A DNA stretch of 64,000 bases, taken from contig NZ_AWZT01000002.1 in NCBI RefSeq assembly GCF_000472525.1, forward strand, positions 142,359 to 206,358. Reading direction: 5' to 3'. This document shows positions 46,302 through 55,818 of the stretch, piece after piece; positions within the stretch are counted from its first letter, which is position 1, and each line of letters starts with the position of its first letter. Position numbers and translations under genes: made by a program. Below the pieces are notes generated by a model, which saw only the letters and a list, made by a program, of their open reading frames with translations, was not told the DNA's origin and did not search any database. The DNA is from Paraburkholderia dilworthii (lineage in GTDB: Bacteria; Pseudomonadota; Gammaproteobacteria; Burkholderiales; Burkholderiaceae).

Positions 46302-47078
46302 TTACTGATCGAACGCCGCCAGGTACTCCGCCCATTGCGGCGCGGTTTCGAGCGCCAGCGCGTTCTTGACCAGATTGATCTCGTCGGCATACTCGGCGGC
46401 GGAAAATGCGCCGCGAATCAACTGAAAGCGGCAATACAGCAGATACGTATTGACGACGTCGGTCTCGCAGTAATTGCGGATTTCCTCGATGCGCCCTTCC
46501 TGATACGCGTGCCACACCTGGCTGCCGTCCATGCCCATCTTGCCGGGAAAACCGCACATTTTCGCGAGCGCGTCGAGCGGCGCATTGGCACGCGCCTGGT
46601 ACATCGCGAGCACGTCCATCAGATCCGTGTGGCGCGCGTGATAGCGGCTAATGTAGTTGTTCCACTTGAACTCGCGGTCGTCCTCGCCGAGATCCCAGAA
46701 GCGGTAGGCGGGAATGCCGTTGACGAGCGCGCGGTAGTTGAGCACCGGCAAGTCGAAGCCGCCGCCGTTCCACGACACGAGTTGCGGCGTGTACTTTTCG
46801 ATCACTCGATAAAACGACTGCACGAGCGCCGCTTCACCGTCTTCGAGCGTGCCGAGCGAGCGCACGCGAAAGCCGTTGTTGTCGCGGAACACGCAGGAAA
46901 TCGCGGCGATCCGTTGCAGATGATGCGGCAGAAAATCGCTTCCGGTCTTTTCGCGACGGGCGGCAAACGCGTGCTCGGCGACTTCGGCGTCGCTCATCGT
47001 CGCGGGCAAATCTTCGAGGCGGCGGATGCCGGCGACATCGGGAATCGTCTCGATGTCGAAAACAAGAATCGGTGTCAT
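46302..47078 (-). CDS. PolB-type 3'-5' exonuclease-like protein (DEDD fold)
   Basis: A 258-residue stand-alone exonuclease-like domain. The acidic motifs are FDIETIPD (Asp8, Glu10), SWNGGGFDLPVL for motif II, and YCETDVVNTY for motif III, which together outline a DnaQ/DEDDy catalytic set. It matches the predicted PolB-exonuclease-like family common in proteobacteria, whose role is uncertain but probably lies in DNA or RNA 3'-end processing. Its ATG lies four bases after the rpoS stop, so it is very likely co-transcribed and made in stationary phase. Confidence 0.82.
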   Translation of the reverse strand: MTPILVFDIETIPDVAGIRRLEDLPATMSDAEVAEHAFAARREKTGSDFLPHHLQRIAAISCVFRDNNGFRVRSLGTLEDGEAALVQSFYRVIEKYTPQLVSWNGGGFDLPVLNYRALVNGIPAYRFWDLGEDDREFKWNNYISRYHARHTDLMDVLAMYQARANAPLDALAKMCGFPGKMGMDGSQVWHAYQEGRIEEIRNYCETDVVNTYLLYCRFQLIRGAFSAAEYADEINLVKNALALETAPQWAEYLAAFDQ

Positions 47079-47082
47079 CAGG

Positions 47083-48162
47083 TTAGAGAACGGCGTCTTT
47101 CCGAACGCCGTTGGAGGCGAAGAAGCGCTTTAACCGCACGAGCGCTTCCTGTTGGATCTGGCGCACACGCTCGCGCGTGAGGCCCATTTCATCGGCCAGC
47201 TCTTCGAGCGTGGCGGGTTCGATGTGGTTCAGGCCAAAGCGACGTTCGATCACATGACGGTGCTTGTCGGACAAGCGCGCAAGCCACGCGCGGGTGAGCG
47301 TTTCCAGCTCCCGATGCTGCACCTCCGCATCGGGCGACTGGCTCTGGTCGTCGGACAACAAGTCGAGCAGGCTGCTGGCCGGATCGAGGTCGAGCGGCGC
47401 GTCGAGCGACGCCGTGTGCTCGTTCAGCGCGAGAATGTCGGTGACTTCGTCGGTGGTCTTGCCGGTCAGATAAGCGATGTCGTCGATGCTCGCGTCGCGC
47501 CGTTCGGCCGCTTCGCCCGAATTCATCGAATTTTTTTCCAGATGGCGCTTCGCTCGCAGCACCTGATTGAGCTCGCGAATCACGTGCACCGGCAAGCGCA
47601 CAGTGCGCGCCTGGTTCATGATCGCGCGCTCGATGCTCTGGCGAATCCACCAGGTCGCATAAGTAGAAAACCGGAAGCCGCGCGTGGGATCGAATTTTTC
47701 GATGGCGTGCATCAAGCCGAGGTTGCCCTCTTCGATCAGATCGAGCAGCGGCACGCCGCGGTTCAGATAACCCTTAGCGATGCTGACGACAAGCCGCAGA
47801 TTGCGCTCGATCATCACTTGCCGCGCTTCGAACTCACCGGCCTTGGCGAGACGCGAGTACTTTTGCTCTTCCTCTACAGTGAGGAGCGGCTTCACGCTGA
47901 TGCGATTCAGATAATGCTGGATCGTGTCAGCCGTTAGCTCGGCTTGCAGCAGAGCGCGGAAATCGTCTGCGTCCGGCACGACCTCGGCCGCGCCTTCGCG
48001 CGCCTCGCCGCCTTCTTCCGCGCTCCGACGGTCGTCGAGCTCGCGCTCCTCCGCGATTTCGTCTTCCGCTTCAGAAGCGCCGCTGTCGTCCACCGAAGCG
48101 GACGTGGCATCGCTGATCGTTTCGGATTCGGCTTGCGGCAGGCGGCGCTTCGGTTTCGGCAT
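47083..48162 (-). CDS. rpoS: RNA polymerase sigma factor RpoS
   Basis: The stationary-phase/general-stress sigma factor, 359 residues. After an acidic Ser/Glu/Asp-rich N-terminus (about 1-70), region 1.2 holds DTIQHYLNRISVKPLL. Regions 2.1-2.4 include RNLRLVVSIAKGY, LDLIEEGNLGLMHAIEKFD and YATWWIRQSIERAI. Region 4.2 has VRQIQQEALVRLKRF. The 75-residue N-terminal extension is longer than in E. coli RpoS. It follows nlpD by 11 bases; in many proteobacteria the main rpoS promoter is inside nlpD. A DEDD exonuclease gene follows at once. Confidence 0.97.
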   Translation of the reverse strand: MPKPKRRLPQAESETISDATSASVDDSGASEAEDEIAEERELDDRRSAEEGGEAREGAAEVVPDADDFRALLQAELTADTIQHYLNRISVKPLLTVEEEQKYSRLAKAGEFEARQVMIERNLRLVVSIAKGYLNRGVPLLDLIEEGNLGLMHAIEKFDPTRGFRFSTYATWWIRQSIERAIMNQARTVRLPVHVIRELNQVLRAKRHLEKNSMNSGEAAERRDASIDDIAYLTGKTTDEVTDILALNEHTASLDAPLDLDPASSLLDLLSDDQSQSPDAEVQHRELETLTRAWLARLSDKHRHVIERRFGLNHIEPATLEELADEMGLTRERVRQIQQEALVRLKRFFASNGVRKDAVL

Positions 48163-48173
48163 GGTCGTATCGC

Positions 48174-49112
48174 TTATTGCGGCGGCAAATACTTCAGTGG
48201 GTCGACAGGTTTACCCTGCCGGCGAACTTCGAAATGCAACATGACGCGGTCTGAATCGCTGTTGCCCATCTCGGCGATTTTCTGCCCTTTCGTTACCGCG
48301 TCCCCCTCTTTTACCATCAAAGCGCGGTTGTGTGCATACGCCGTGAGATAAGTTGCGTCATGCTTGATGATAATGAGATTGCCGTAACCACGCAGCCCGT
48401 TTCCGGCATAAACCACGCGGCCATCGGCGGAAGCTTTGACCGCCTCGCCGGCGGCACCGCCAATATTGACGCCCTTGTTTGTCGAATCGTTAAACGTGCC
48501 GAGCAGCGGCCCGCGCACCGGCCACGAGAAGTTCACGTTGCCCGATGCGCCTGCACTCGAATCGCTCGCTGCGCTCGCAGCCGAGGGCGGCGTGAGCGCA
48601 GCGCTATTCGCAGTCGAACCGTAGATGGGCGGCGCGGCGACACCGGCAGCCGCACCTGCGGACGGCGACGTGCCGTTGAGCGGCGCGCTTTGCACGGCAC
48701 CGTTGCTGCCGATAGGCGCAGTCGCCACACCCGGCGTCAACGCGGCGGTATTTGCGCCCGGCGGTACGACGCGCAGCAGTTGATCCACCTCGATCTGGTT
48801 CGGGTTCGTGAGATTGTTCCACGCCGAAATGTCGCGATAGTTCTGCCCGTTCTCGAGCGCGATCCGATACAGCGTGTCGCCCGGCTTCACGCGGTAGTAG
48901 CCAGGCGGCGGCGGCCCGAGCGGCACGGCCGGCTGCGGCGTGCCTTGCGTGCTGAGCACGCTGCCACCGGAGCGGTCGACGACCGGCGCCTGATCGAGCC
49001 GCGATGCACAGGCTGTCATCAACAGGGACAAGGCGAGCACGCACACGCTGCGCTGGGTTACGGACATGGGGACATTCAGGCTGGTTCTTTGCATCGCGCG
49101 CAACATACTCAT
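48174..49112 (-). CDS. nlpD: Lipoprotein NlpD: LysM plus M23-like activator of amidases
   Basis: NlpD activates AmiC-type amidases during daughter-cell separation. The lipobox LLMTAC leads to a lipidated cysteine, residue 35 from 49112 or residue 20 from an in-frame ATG at 49067. A LysM domain (YYRVKPGDTLYRIALENGQ region) binds peptidoglycan. A Pro/Ala/Ser/Thr linker follows. The C-terminal M23 domain has GVNIGGAAGEAVKASADG and ends in HFEVRRQGKPVDPLKYL. The usual HxGxD zinc site is degenerate, as expected for a non-enzymatic activator. A TTG at 49121 overlaps the pcm stop. It sits in surE-pcm-nlpD-rpoS. Confidence 0.93.
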   Translation of the reverse strand: MSMLRAMQRTSLNVPMSVTQRSVCVLALSLLMTACASRLDQAPVVDRSGGSVLSTQGTPQPAVPLGPPPPGYYRVKPGDTLYRIALENGQNYRDISAWNNLTNPNQIEVDQLLRVVPPGANTAALTPGVATAPIGSNGAVQSAPLNGTSPSAGAAAGVAAPPIYGSTANSAALTPPSAASAASDSSAGASGNVNFSWPVRGPLLGTFNDSTNKGVNIGGAAGEAVKASADGRVVYAGNGLRGYGNLIIIKHDATYLTAYAHNRALMVKEGDAVTKGQKIAEMGNSDSDRVMLHFEVRRQGKPVDPLKYLPPQ

Positions 49113-49117
49113 CGGTG

Positions 49118-50242
49118 TCAAATCACTCCGGATTTTAAGGGTACAAAGAAAACGCGATCAAGCCGCGATTCGCGCCACTGCGCAGGCCCGAGACGCTCGA
49201 CGAGCGTCAGCACCTGGCTCTGGCTTTCCTGCGAGCCGACCGGCGCAATCAGACGGCCGCCGATCGCGAGTTGTTCAAGTAATGCTTGCGGTACGTCGAG
49301 GCCCGCTGCGGCGATCAGGATCGCGTCGAACGGCGCCGCCGACGGCAGACCCAAACGCCCGTCGCCATAATGCAGCCGGATGTTCGGAATTCGCAGCGGA
49401 CGCAAGTTTGTCTTCGCGCGCTCGGACAAAGGCTTGATGCGTTCGATCGAGTACACCTCGCGCGCGACCTGGCTCAGCACGGCGGCCTGGTAACCACAAC
49501 CGGTGCCGATTTCCAGCACGTTGTTCAGCGCGCGCCCTGCCGCCGCCAGCTCGATCATTCGCGCGACCACGGACGGCTTCGAAATAGTCTGGTGATGCCC
49601 GATTGGCAGCGCGGCGTCTTCGTAAGCCTGAACCGCGAGGCCAGGGTCGACAAACATATGGCGCGGCACGACCGACATTGCGTTCAACACGCGCTGATCG
49701 GTGACGCCGTTCGCACGCAGGCGTTCGACCATGCGTTCGCGAACCCGTTCCGATGTCAACGCCATGACGCCGTTCAAAGCGACATTGGGCGCGGCACTGC
49801 GCTCCAGCGGCCGGTTTGCGGCTTTCGCGGGCGGCGCGGACTGTGCAGCGCGTTTGCCCGCCGTTCGCGCGGGCGATAGCGCCGCTGCCGGTGTGTTACC
49901 CGAAGACGCTGGGCGTGCAGTCGTGCTCTGCACGATGGGCCTCGTCGGCGCCTTCGCTGCGGGCGCGGCGAGCGGCTTCGGCGGCGTGATGATCTGTGGC
50001 CTCGCTTGCGTGCCGCCCGGCGCCTTCGCTGCGACCGGCGCCTGCGCTCGGCCCTGCCTGGACTGCGCTTTGCCTGCCGGACCCGGCTGCAGATTCTTCG
50101 CCGGCTGCTGCCGCACATTGAGCGCCGCACTCGCGGCAAGCGCCGCCGCGCGCACTTCGCCTGGACGGCCTTCGGGCCGGCGCGGCTCGCGCACCAGATC
50201 CTCGAGGCCGAGCGGGAAGCGCTTTGCGCGCTCGCTCGTCAT
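49118..50242 (-). CDS. pcm: Protein-L-isoaspartate O-methyltransferase Pcm with long N-terminal extension
   Basis: Pcm methylates isoaspartyl residues as the first step in repairing aged proteins. The catalytic domain occupies about residues 160-374. It has [27 protein letters not shown] (the substrate loop) and the SAM motif [16 protein letters not shown]. The preceding 155 residues are Ala/Pro/Arg/Gln/Lys-rich, disordered in appearance and absent from the usual 210-residue enzyme. An internal ATG at residue 160 ([12 protein letters not shown]) would give a normal-sized protein. The upstream ATG overlaps surE by four bases, which supports the long form. Confidence 0.92.
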   Translation of the reverse strand: MTSERAKRFPLGLEDLVREPRRPEGRPGEVRAAALAASAALNVRQQPAKNLQPGPAGKAQSRQGRAQAPVAAKAPGGTQARPQIITPPKPLAAPAAKAPTRPIVQSTTARPASSGNTPAAALSPARTAGKRAAQSAPPAKAANRPLERSAAPNVALNGVMALTSERVRERMVERLRANGVTDQRVLNAMSVVPRHMFVDPGLAVQAYEDAALPIGHHQTISKPSVVARMIELAAAGRALNNVLEIGTGCGYQAAVLSQVAREVYSIERIKPLSERAKTNLRPLRIPNIRLHYGDGRLGLPSAAPFDAILIAAAGLDVPQALLEQLAIGGRLIAPVGSQESQSQVLTLVERLGPAQWRESRLDRVFFVPLKSGVI

Positions 50243-50997
50243 GAAGCGTGACTGCCCGCGCGCGCCCAGTCGCGCGCCGCCGGCAGCATTTGTGTATGCG
50301 TCAGGTCGAGTTGCAGCGGCGTGATCGACACATGGCCGTTGGCGACTGCGTGGAAATCCGTGCCTTCGCTCGCATCGCGCGCGCTGCCCGACGGGCCGAT
50401 CCAGTAGATCGGTTCGCCGCGCGGATTGGTCTGGCGGATCACCGGCTGCGACGGATGCCGCTTGCCAAGACGGGTGATATACCAGCCGCCGAGTTGCTCA
50501 TACGGCAGATTCGGAATATTGACGTTCAGTAGCGGATGCCCCGGCAACGGATGCGCGAGGTAATGCGCAACGATTTCCGCAGCAACGCGGACTGCGTCTT
50601 CGAGATGCACCCAATCCTTGTCGACGAGCGAAAACGCGATGGCCGGCACGCCGAACATGATGCCTTCGGTCGCAGCCGCGACGGTGCCTGAATAAAGCGT
50701 GTCCTCGCCCATGTTCTGGCCGTTGTTGATGCCGGATACAACCAGATCGGGCGTGTGGTCGAGCATGCCCGTCAGCGCGATGTGCACCGAATCGGTAGGT
50801 GTGCCGTTCACGTAGTAAAAACCGTTGGCCGAGCGCAGCACCGAAAGCGGCCGCGACAGCGTCAGGGAATTTGACGCGCCGCTGCAGTTCTGTTCGGGCG
50901 CCATCACGGTCACATCCGCGAGCGGCTTGAGCGCTTCGTAAAGCGCGGCAAGGCCGGGCGCCAGATAACCGTCGTCGTTGCTGAGTAGAATTCGCAT
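50239..50997 (-). CDS. surE: 5'-nucleotidase/polyphosphatase SurE
   Basis: A metal-dependent survival phosphatase that dephosphorylates nucleoside monophosphates and short polyphosphate. The 252-residue protein has the canonical start [11 protein letters not shown] with metal ligands Asp8 and Asp9. Ser39 lies in PEQNCSGAS and the fourth ligand in [20 protein letters not shown]. Start 50997 is fixed by this motif, though no Shine-Dalgarno is visible. The stop overlaps the pcm start by four bases. It is the first gene of surE-pcm-nlpD-rpoS. Confidence 0.97.
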   Translation of the reverse strand: MRILLSNDDGYLAPGLAALYEALKPLADVTVMAPEQNCSGASNSLTLSRPLSVLRSANGFYYVNGTPTDSVHIALTGMLDHTPDLVVSGINNGQNMGEDTLYSGTVAAATEGIMFGVPAIAFSLVDKDWVHLEDAVRVAAEIVAHYLAHPLPGHPLLNVNIPNLPYEQLGGWYITRLGKRHPSQPVIRQTNPRGEPIYWIGPSGSARDASEGTDFHAVANGHVSITPLQLDLTHTQMLPAARDWARAGSHAS

Positions 50998-51218
50998 GCG
51001 GCGATTGTAACCGAGGAAAGAAGGCGCGCGAACGACACGGCAGGCGTGTTGCGCAAGCCTCGCGAAGCGCGTGCGCCCGCCTTCCGATGCCAGCGCATGA
51101 ACGTGCCGCATGAAGTGCATTAACGCGGGTTGTCCGGCCGCGCAAAGGAGCAAACCGCACGGTCGTGCGGATGATTTACACTCGAAGTCACTGCGACCCC
51201 CGATCGAATGGAGACACG

Positions 51219-52193
51219 ATGCGCGCGATTCGCTGTAATCAATACGGCCCGCCGGAAAGCCTCACCGTCGAGAACCTGCCGGACCTCGAGCCCGGGCCCG
51301 GCCATGTCGTGATCGACGTGAAGGCCGCGTCCGTCAACTTTCCCGATGTGCTGATCATCGAGAACAAGTACCAGTTCAAACCGCCGCTGCCCTTTACGCC
51401 GGGCTCGGAGGTCGCGGGCGTCGTGCGCGCGGTAGGCGCAGGCGTCACGCAGTTCAGGCCGGGCTCGCGCGTGGTCGCGTTCACCGGTTCGGGTGGCTTC
51501 GCTGAGCAGGCGCTCGCGAGCGCCTCGGCCTGCGTGCCGCTCGCGGACGGAGTGGACCTGGAACTCGCCGCCGCGTTCACGCTGGCGTACGGCACGTCGC
51601 ATCACGCAGTGGTGGATCGCGGCGCGCTGCAATCCGGCGAGACGATGCTCGTACTGGGCGCAGCGGGCGGTGTGGGACTTGCGGCCGTCGAGATCGGCAA
51701 GGCGCTCGGCGCGCGCGTGATCGCGGCGGCGTCGAGCGATGAAAAGCTCGCGATATGCGTCGAGCACGGCGCAGACGCGACGATCAACTACAGCACCGAA
51801 GACCTCCGCGAGCGCATCAAGGCTCTCACCGACGGCCGAGGTCCGGACGTGATCTATGATCCGGTCGGCGGTGTATATACGGAGCCGGCGTTTCGCAGCA
51901 TCGGCTGGCGCGGGCGTTATCTCGTGGTCGGCTTTGCAAACGGCGAAATTCCGAAGCTGCCGCTCAATCTGACGCTGCTCAAAGGCGCGAGCGTGGTCGG
52001 CGTGTTCTGGGGAGATTTTGCGAAGCGCGAGGCCGAGCGCAATCACGCCGCCTTCCAGCAGATGGTCGGCTGGATTGGCGAAGGCAAGCTCAAGCCCTAC
52101 GTGTCGGCGCGCTATCCGCTCGAAGAAACCGGGCGCGCGCTGCGAGATATGGCCGAGCGGCGCGTGATCGGCAAAGTGGTGATTACCCCCTAG
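51219..52193 (+). CDS. NADPH:quinone oxidoreductase family protein
   Basis: A 324-residue zinc-independent MDR enzyme. The N-terminal domain has [19 protein letters not shown] (NFPD is a QOR hallmark) and PGSEVAGVV. The Rossmann domain has the cofactor loop [16 protein letters not shown] and a DVIYDPVGG segment. GGAG lies six bases before the ATG at 51219. It is probably a one-gene unit, divergent from surE and ended by a strong bidirectional terminator. The natural substrate is unknown. It is a different subfamily from the MDR enzyme at 20.4-21.4 kb. Confidence 0.9.
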   Translation: MRAIRCNQYGPPESLTVENLPDLEPGPGHVVIDVKAASVNFPDVLIIENKYQFKPPLPFTPGSEVAGVVRAVGAGVTQFRPGSRVVAFTGSGGFAEQALASASACVPLADGVDLELAAAFTLAYGTSHHAVVDRGALQSGETMLVLGAAGGVGLAAVEIGKALGARVIAAASSDEKLAICVEHGADATINYSTEDLRERIKALTDGRGPDVIYDPVGGVYTEPAFRSIGWRGRYLVVGFANGEIPKLPLNLTLLKGASVVGVFWGDFAKREAERNHAAFQQMVGWIGEGKLKPYVSARYPLEETGRALRDMAERRVIGKVVITP

Positions 52194-52257
52194 CTGCGTC
52201 TGTAGCCAACGTGCGGCTGCGGCCTGGAACTGGCCTTCACCGAGCGTTGCGCAAAAA

Positions 52258-52298
52258 TAAAAACAGCGTGTGGCTCTCTGGCCCACACGCTGTTTTTT
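52258..52298. terminator. Bidirectional intrinsic terminator
   Basis: CAGCGTGTGG (52264-52273) pairs with CCACACGCTG (52283-52292) and is followed by a T6 run; A tracts precede the left arm. It separates the plus-strand quinone oxidoreductase from the minus-strand ABC permease. Confidence 0.92.
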
Positions 52299-52319
52299 CT
52301 TGCGCGGCGTTTGCGATTC

Positions 52320-53252
52320 CTACAGCTTTTCCGTATCGCCCGTCTTAGGCTGCCACTTCATCAGATGCCTCTCGCCCACGCCGACGATCGCGTCGAGAAT
52401 CAGCGCGAACGCGGTCAGCACAAGAATGCCGGCGAACACGGTATTGATGTCGAAGGTGCCTTCGGCTTGCAGAATCAGGTAGCCGACGCCGCGCGCCGAG
52501 CCGAGATACTCGCCCACCACCGAGCCGACGAACGCGAGACCCACGGACGTGTGCAAGCTCGAAAACACCCAGCTCATCGCGCTCGGCAAATAGACGAAGC
52601 GCAGCAGTTGCTTGCCGTTCGCGCCGAGCATGCGCGCGTTTGCGAGCACGACCGGGCTCACTTCCTTCACGCCCTGATAGACGTTGAAGAACACGATAAA
52701 GAACACCAGCGTCACGCCCAACGCGACCTTCGACCAGATGCCGAGGCCAAACCACACGCCGAAGATCGGCGCGAGAATCACGCGCGGCATCGAGTTTGCG
52801 GCCTTGATATACGGATCGAACAGCGCGCTCGCGAGCGGCGACAGTGCAAGCCATAAACCGACGCCGAGTCCGAGCGCCGTGCCGAGCGCAAATGCGAGCA
52901 CCGTCTCGAGCAAGGTGATCCACAGGTGCAGATAAATCTCGCCGGTCGTGAACCACTCCCAGATCCGCTGCAGCACTTTTTGCGGTTCGCCGAAGAAGAA
53001 AGCCGCCTTGTTCGGATCGTCGAAATAGAACGCCGGCAAAAGTGTCGGGCTCGTCAACACGTACCAGAGCACGAAGCAGAGTACCAGCAACACCCATTGC
53101 CAGATCACCAGATTCGCCCGGTTGGGGCGCAACGTCTTCCACATGACTCGGTTTGCCTTAGACGATTGATAGACGTAAAACGCAATGCGCTCGAACAGCC
53201 TTCGGGCAGCGATGATCTTCTGCTGATAGCCTTGCAGAGTATTTAAACCCAT
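52320..53252 (-). CDS. ABC transporter permease, nitrate/sulfonate/taurine type
   Basis: An inner-membrane permease of the binding-protein-dependent SsuC/TauC-like family. A hydrophobic segment VIWQWVLLVLCFVLWYVL is followed by a soluble stretch, then the five-helix core with the EAA-loop-like LANARMLGANGKQLLRFVYLPSAMS region (reported by its first and last residues, about 195-219). The start is uncertain. The ATG at 53252 gives 310 residues, an ATG at 53144 gives 274, and neither has a good ribosome site. Its cognate ATPase and binding protein lie 1.7 kb upstream on the same strand, beyond an oppositely oriented DUF2142-like gene. It therefore needs its own promoter. Confidence 0.85.
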   Translation of the reverse strand: MGLNTLQGYQQKIIAARRLFERIAFYVYQSSKANRVMWKTLRPNRANLVIWQWVLLVLCFVLWYVLTSPTLLPAFYFDDPNKAAFFFGEPQKVLQRIWEWFTTGEIYLHLWITLLETVLAFALGTALGLGVGLWLALSPLASALFDPYIKAANSMPRVILAPIFGVWFGLGIWSKVALGVTLVFFIVFFNVYQGVKEVSPVVLANARMLGANGKQLLRFVYLPSAMSWVFSSLHTSVGLAFVGSVVGEYLGSARGVGYLILQAEGTFDINTVFAGILVLTAFALILDAIVGVGERHLMKWQPKTGDTEKL

Positions 53253-53426
53253 AGCAAACGCACGCTGGATAAGGAACTCGCGCAGACCGTTTCTAATATT
53301 TTGCTCATGAATGAGCGAATCCCGGAGCGGTTTGCCGCAAAGTGTATGGCAAATATTTGAAACGTGAAAGCCAGCGAAAATCAGCATTGCGCTATCATCC
53401 GGCAAAATTATTTCCCCTACAGCTGA

Positions 53427-54764
53427 ATGAACAGACTATCTCGCGGTGCACTCACTTTCTTTGCGATCGTCGCTATAGGCGCAATCCTTTCCGCCCTGAT
53501 TCCTCCGATGCAGTCGCCGGATGAAAACGACCACATCAAGCGCGCGTATCTGCTGTCAGCGCTTAGCCCAACCGTTACGGAACCGGGCCGCTCGACCGGC
53601 GGATATTTTGACGACGCCTTGCAGCAGTATCAGGTCCTGAACTTTCAGGCGCTTTCGACGAAGCCACAAGCGCGCTTCGACGCGAAGACAGCCGCTGACG
53701 GCTCGGCGATCAGATGGAGCGGCGTGCGGCATTACGTTGATATGGCCGGCGCGGCGCCGTATTTCCCGCTAGGCTATCTACCCGCAGCAATCGGCCTGCG
53801 GATCGGTGAATCGCTCGATCTCGGAGTCGGTGCGTCATACCGGCTCGCGCGGGCCGTGACGCTGATCACGATCGCGACAATCATCGCCTATGCGTTCACC
53901 ATCTTCTGTCCAAACGCACTGGTCATCTGCATTCTCGCGCTGCCAATGACCATGTTTCAGATGTCGAGTGCTTCGGCTGACGGCATGTCGTTTGCGTGGA
54001 CGGTACTCGCCGCCAGCCTGTTCCGCCGCGGCATGGAGAAGGAAGAACCGTTCCCGCTCTGGTGGTCGGTGTTGCTGATCGTAGCGTCGTTCATGATCTC
54101 CACCAGCCGGCCGCAACTGATCGCCATACTCGTTCTCGCGCCGGTGGTGTTCCTCGTGCGCAACGATCGCCGTGCGCTTGCCGCGTCGCTCATTGCGGCA
54201 CTGCTGGCTGTCGGTTGGGTGTTGTACGGTGCATCGCATACAGTCGATCTACGCTGGCCGCGCTCGGTCACGACCGGCCAGGTAGTAGCGCTCTACCTGC
54301 ACCATCCAATCGAACTCGTGAAAGTCGTATGGCGCACGCTGTCCAATCCCGCTATCCTCGATTCATACTGGCGCCAGTTCGTCGGCGTGCTGGGTTGGCT
54401 CGACCGGCCTATGCCGCCGATAACTTACAAGCTGGCCGGCGTCGGACTGATCGTTGCGTTGGCACTCTCGTGCTCGCGACGGGTAGGCGCTTTCGCTCGA
54501 ACGGTTCCGCTACTCGTCGCCGCATCTGCGGTCTTGCTGACTCTCGTCGCGTTGCTCATTACGTGGACCGATCAACCGGCGAAACTCATCATCGGCGTGC
54601 AAGGGCGCTATTTCACGGCGCCGGCCATTCTGGCGGCGTACGCGCTAAGCAGTCGGTATATCGGCGACCAGCGCTCCATCGCGCGGCTTGTCGTCTGCGG
54701 CGTGTTCATCGTTGCCTCAGTGTCGATGACCGTCTCGACGCTGATCTGGAAATACTATCTTTGA
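53427..54764 (+). CDS. DUF2142-like polytopic membrane protein
   Basis: A 445-residue inner-membrane protein with about ten hydrophobic segments. The N-terminus reads LTFFAIVAIGAILSALI and then PPMQSPDENDHIKRAYLLS. That loop after the first helix is typical of DUF2142 proteins, which have a GT-C glycosyltransferase-like plan and often lie in surface-polysaccharide loci. Other helices include ALVICILALPMTMFQMSS and the C-terminal LVVCGVFIVASVSM. It is encoded opposite to the ABC genes on both sides, and its flanks look less GC-rich than the rest. No glycan gene cluster is nearby, so its role is unknown. Lateral insertion is inferred. Confidence 0.8.
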   Translation: MNRLSRGALTFFAIVAIGAILSALIPPMQSPDENDHIKRAYLLSALSPTVTEPGRSTGGYFDDALQQYQVLNFQALSTKPQARFDAKTAADGSAIRWSGVRHYVDMAGAAPYFPLGYLPAAIGLRIGESLDLGVGASYRLARAVTLITIATIIAYAFTIFCPNALVICILALPMTMFQMSSASADGMSFAWTVLAASLFRRGMEKEEPFPLWWSVLLIVASFMISTSRPQLIAILVLAPVVFLVRNDRRALAASLIAALLAVGWVLYGASHTVDLRWPRSVTTGQVVALYLHHPIELVKVVWRTLSNPAILDSYWRQFVGVLGWLDRPMPPITYKLAGVGLIVALALSCSRRVGAFARTVPLLVAASAVLLTLVALLITWTDQPAKLIIGVQGRYFTAPAILAAYALSSRYIGDQRSIARLVVCGVFIVASVSMTVSTLIWKYYL

Positions 54765-54940
54765 GGCGGATCGTATGAACCCATCGACGCGTGAGCCGGG
54801 TATTCGGGGCTCCTCTACCCGGCCATTTTTGAGCGCGTTCGCATTGTCAGAAAACGCGCGCCGCCTAGAGCGCGCTTCCCGTTACTCCGAAAGCAGAATA
54901 ACCGGAGCATCAACAACCGTCCGCGTGATGTCACTAGCTC

Positions 54941-55762
54941 TTACTGAGCCGGGGTCGCAGACAGTTGCTGCTGATAGCCCTTCAGCACTTCGTCACGCAA
55001 CACGCTCCATATCTGCGCGTGCAGTTCCACAAAGCGCGGGTGCGAGCGAATTTCCGCGACGTCGCGCGGACGCGGCAAGTCGATCGTGAATTCGCCGATA
55101 GGATGCGTGCGCGGCCCCGCCGACAAGACCACCACACGGTCGGACATCGCGATCGCCTCGTCGAGGTCGTGCGTGATGAACAGCACTGCCTTGCGTTTGG
55201 CTGCCCACAGGTCGAGCAATTCGTTTTCCATCAGCTGACGCGTCTGGATATCGAGCGCCGAAAACGGCTCGTCCATCAAAATGATGTCCGGATCGAGAAT
55301 CAGCGTCTGCGCCATCGCGACGCGCTTGCGCATGCCGCCCGATAATTGATGCGGATAGCGGTCGCCGAAACCGCCGAGGCCCACGCGCTTGAGCCACTCT
55401 TCCGCTTTATCGCTCGCCTCCGCCGGCGGCACGCCGTGGAACGCGAGACCCGCGAGAACGTTGTCGATAGCCGAGCGCCACGGCATCAATGCATCGGCCT
55501 GGAACATATAGCCCGCGCGCCGGTTGATGCCCTTCAACGGCTCGCCGAACACGCTGACCGTACCCGACGACGGCCCGAGCAAACCCGCGCCGACGTTCAG
55601 CAATGTGGATTTGCCGCAACCGGTCGGCCCTACCACCGAAACGAACTCGCCTGGCGCGATCCGCAAAGTGGTGTCCTTGACCGCGGTGTAGCGCTGCGCG
55701 CGGTTGTCGCGCGCAGCGAACGTGCAAGTGATGTTTTCGAGCGCCAGGGCTGCAACGGTCAT
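54941..55762 (-). CDS. ABC transporter ATP-binding protein, nitrate/sulfonate/taurine type
   Basis: A 273-residue ATPase of the SsuB/TauB-like family. Walker A is GPTGCGKST. The Q-loop is in YMFQADALMPW. The signature is LSGGMRKRVAMAQ, Walker B is IILMDEPFSALD, and the switch His is in FITHDLDEA. The GMRKR variant of the signature is typical of this subgroup. The start at 55762 follows the binding-protein stop by 56 bases. The expected next gene, the permease, is displaced beyond the DUF2142-like gene. Confidence 0.92.
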   Translation of the reverse strand: MTVAALALENITCTFAARDNRAQRYTAVKDTTLRIAPGEFVSVVGPTGCGKSTLLNVGAGLLGPSSGTVSVFGEPLKGINRRAGYMFQADALMPWRSAIDNVLAGLAFHGVPPAEASDKAEEWLKRVGLGGFGDRYPHQLSGGMRKRVAMAQTLILDPDIILMDEPFSALDIQTRQLMENELLDLWAAKRKAVLFITHDLDEAIAMSDRVVVLSAGPRTHPIGEFTIDLPRPRDVAEIRSHPRFVELHAQIWSVLRDEVLKGYQQQLSATPAQ

Positions 55763-55818
55763 CGTTCGACTCGCTTGGTGGATCGGTTTCGGTGTGGAGC
55801 GCCGCGCGCGGCTTGGGT

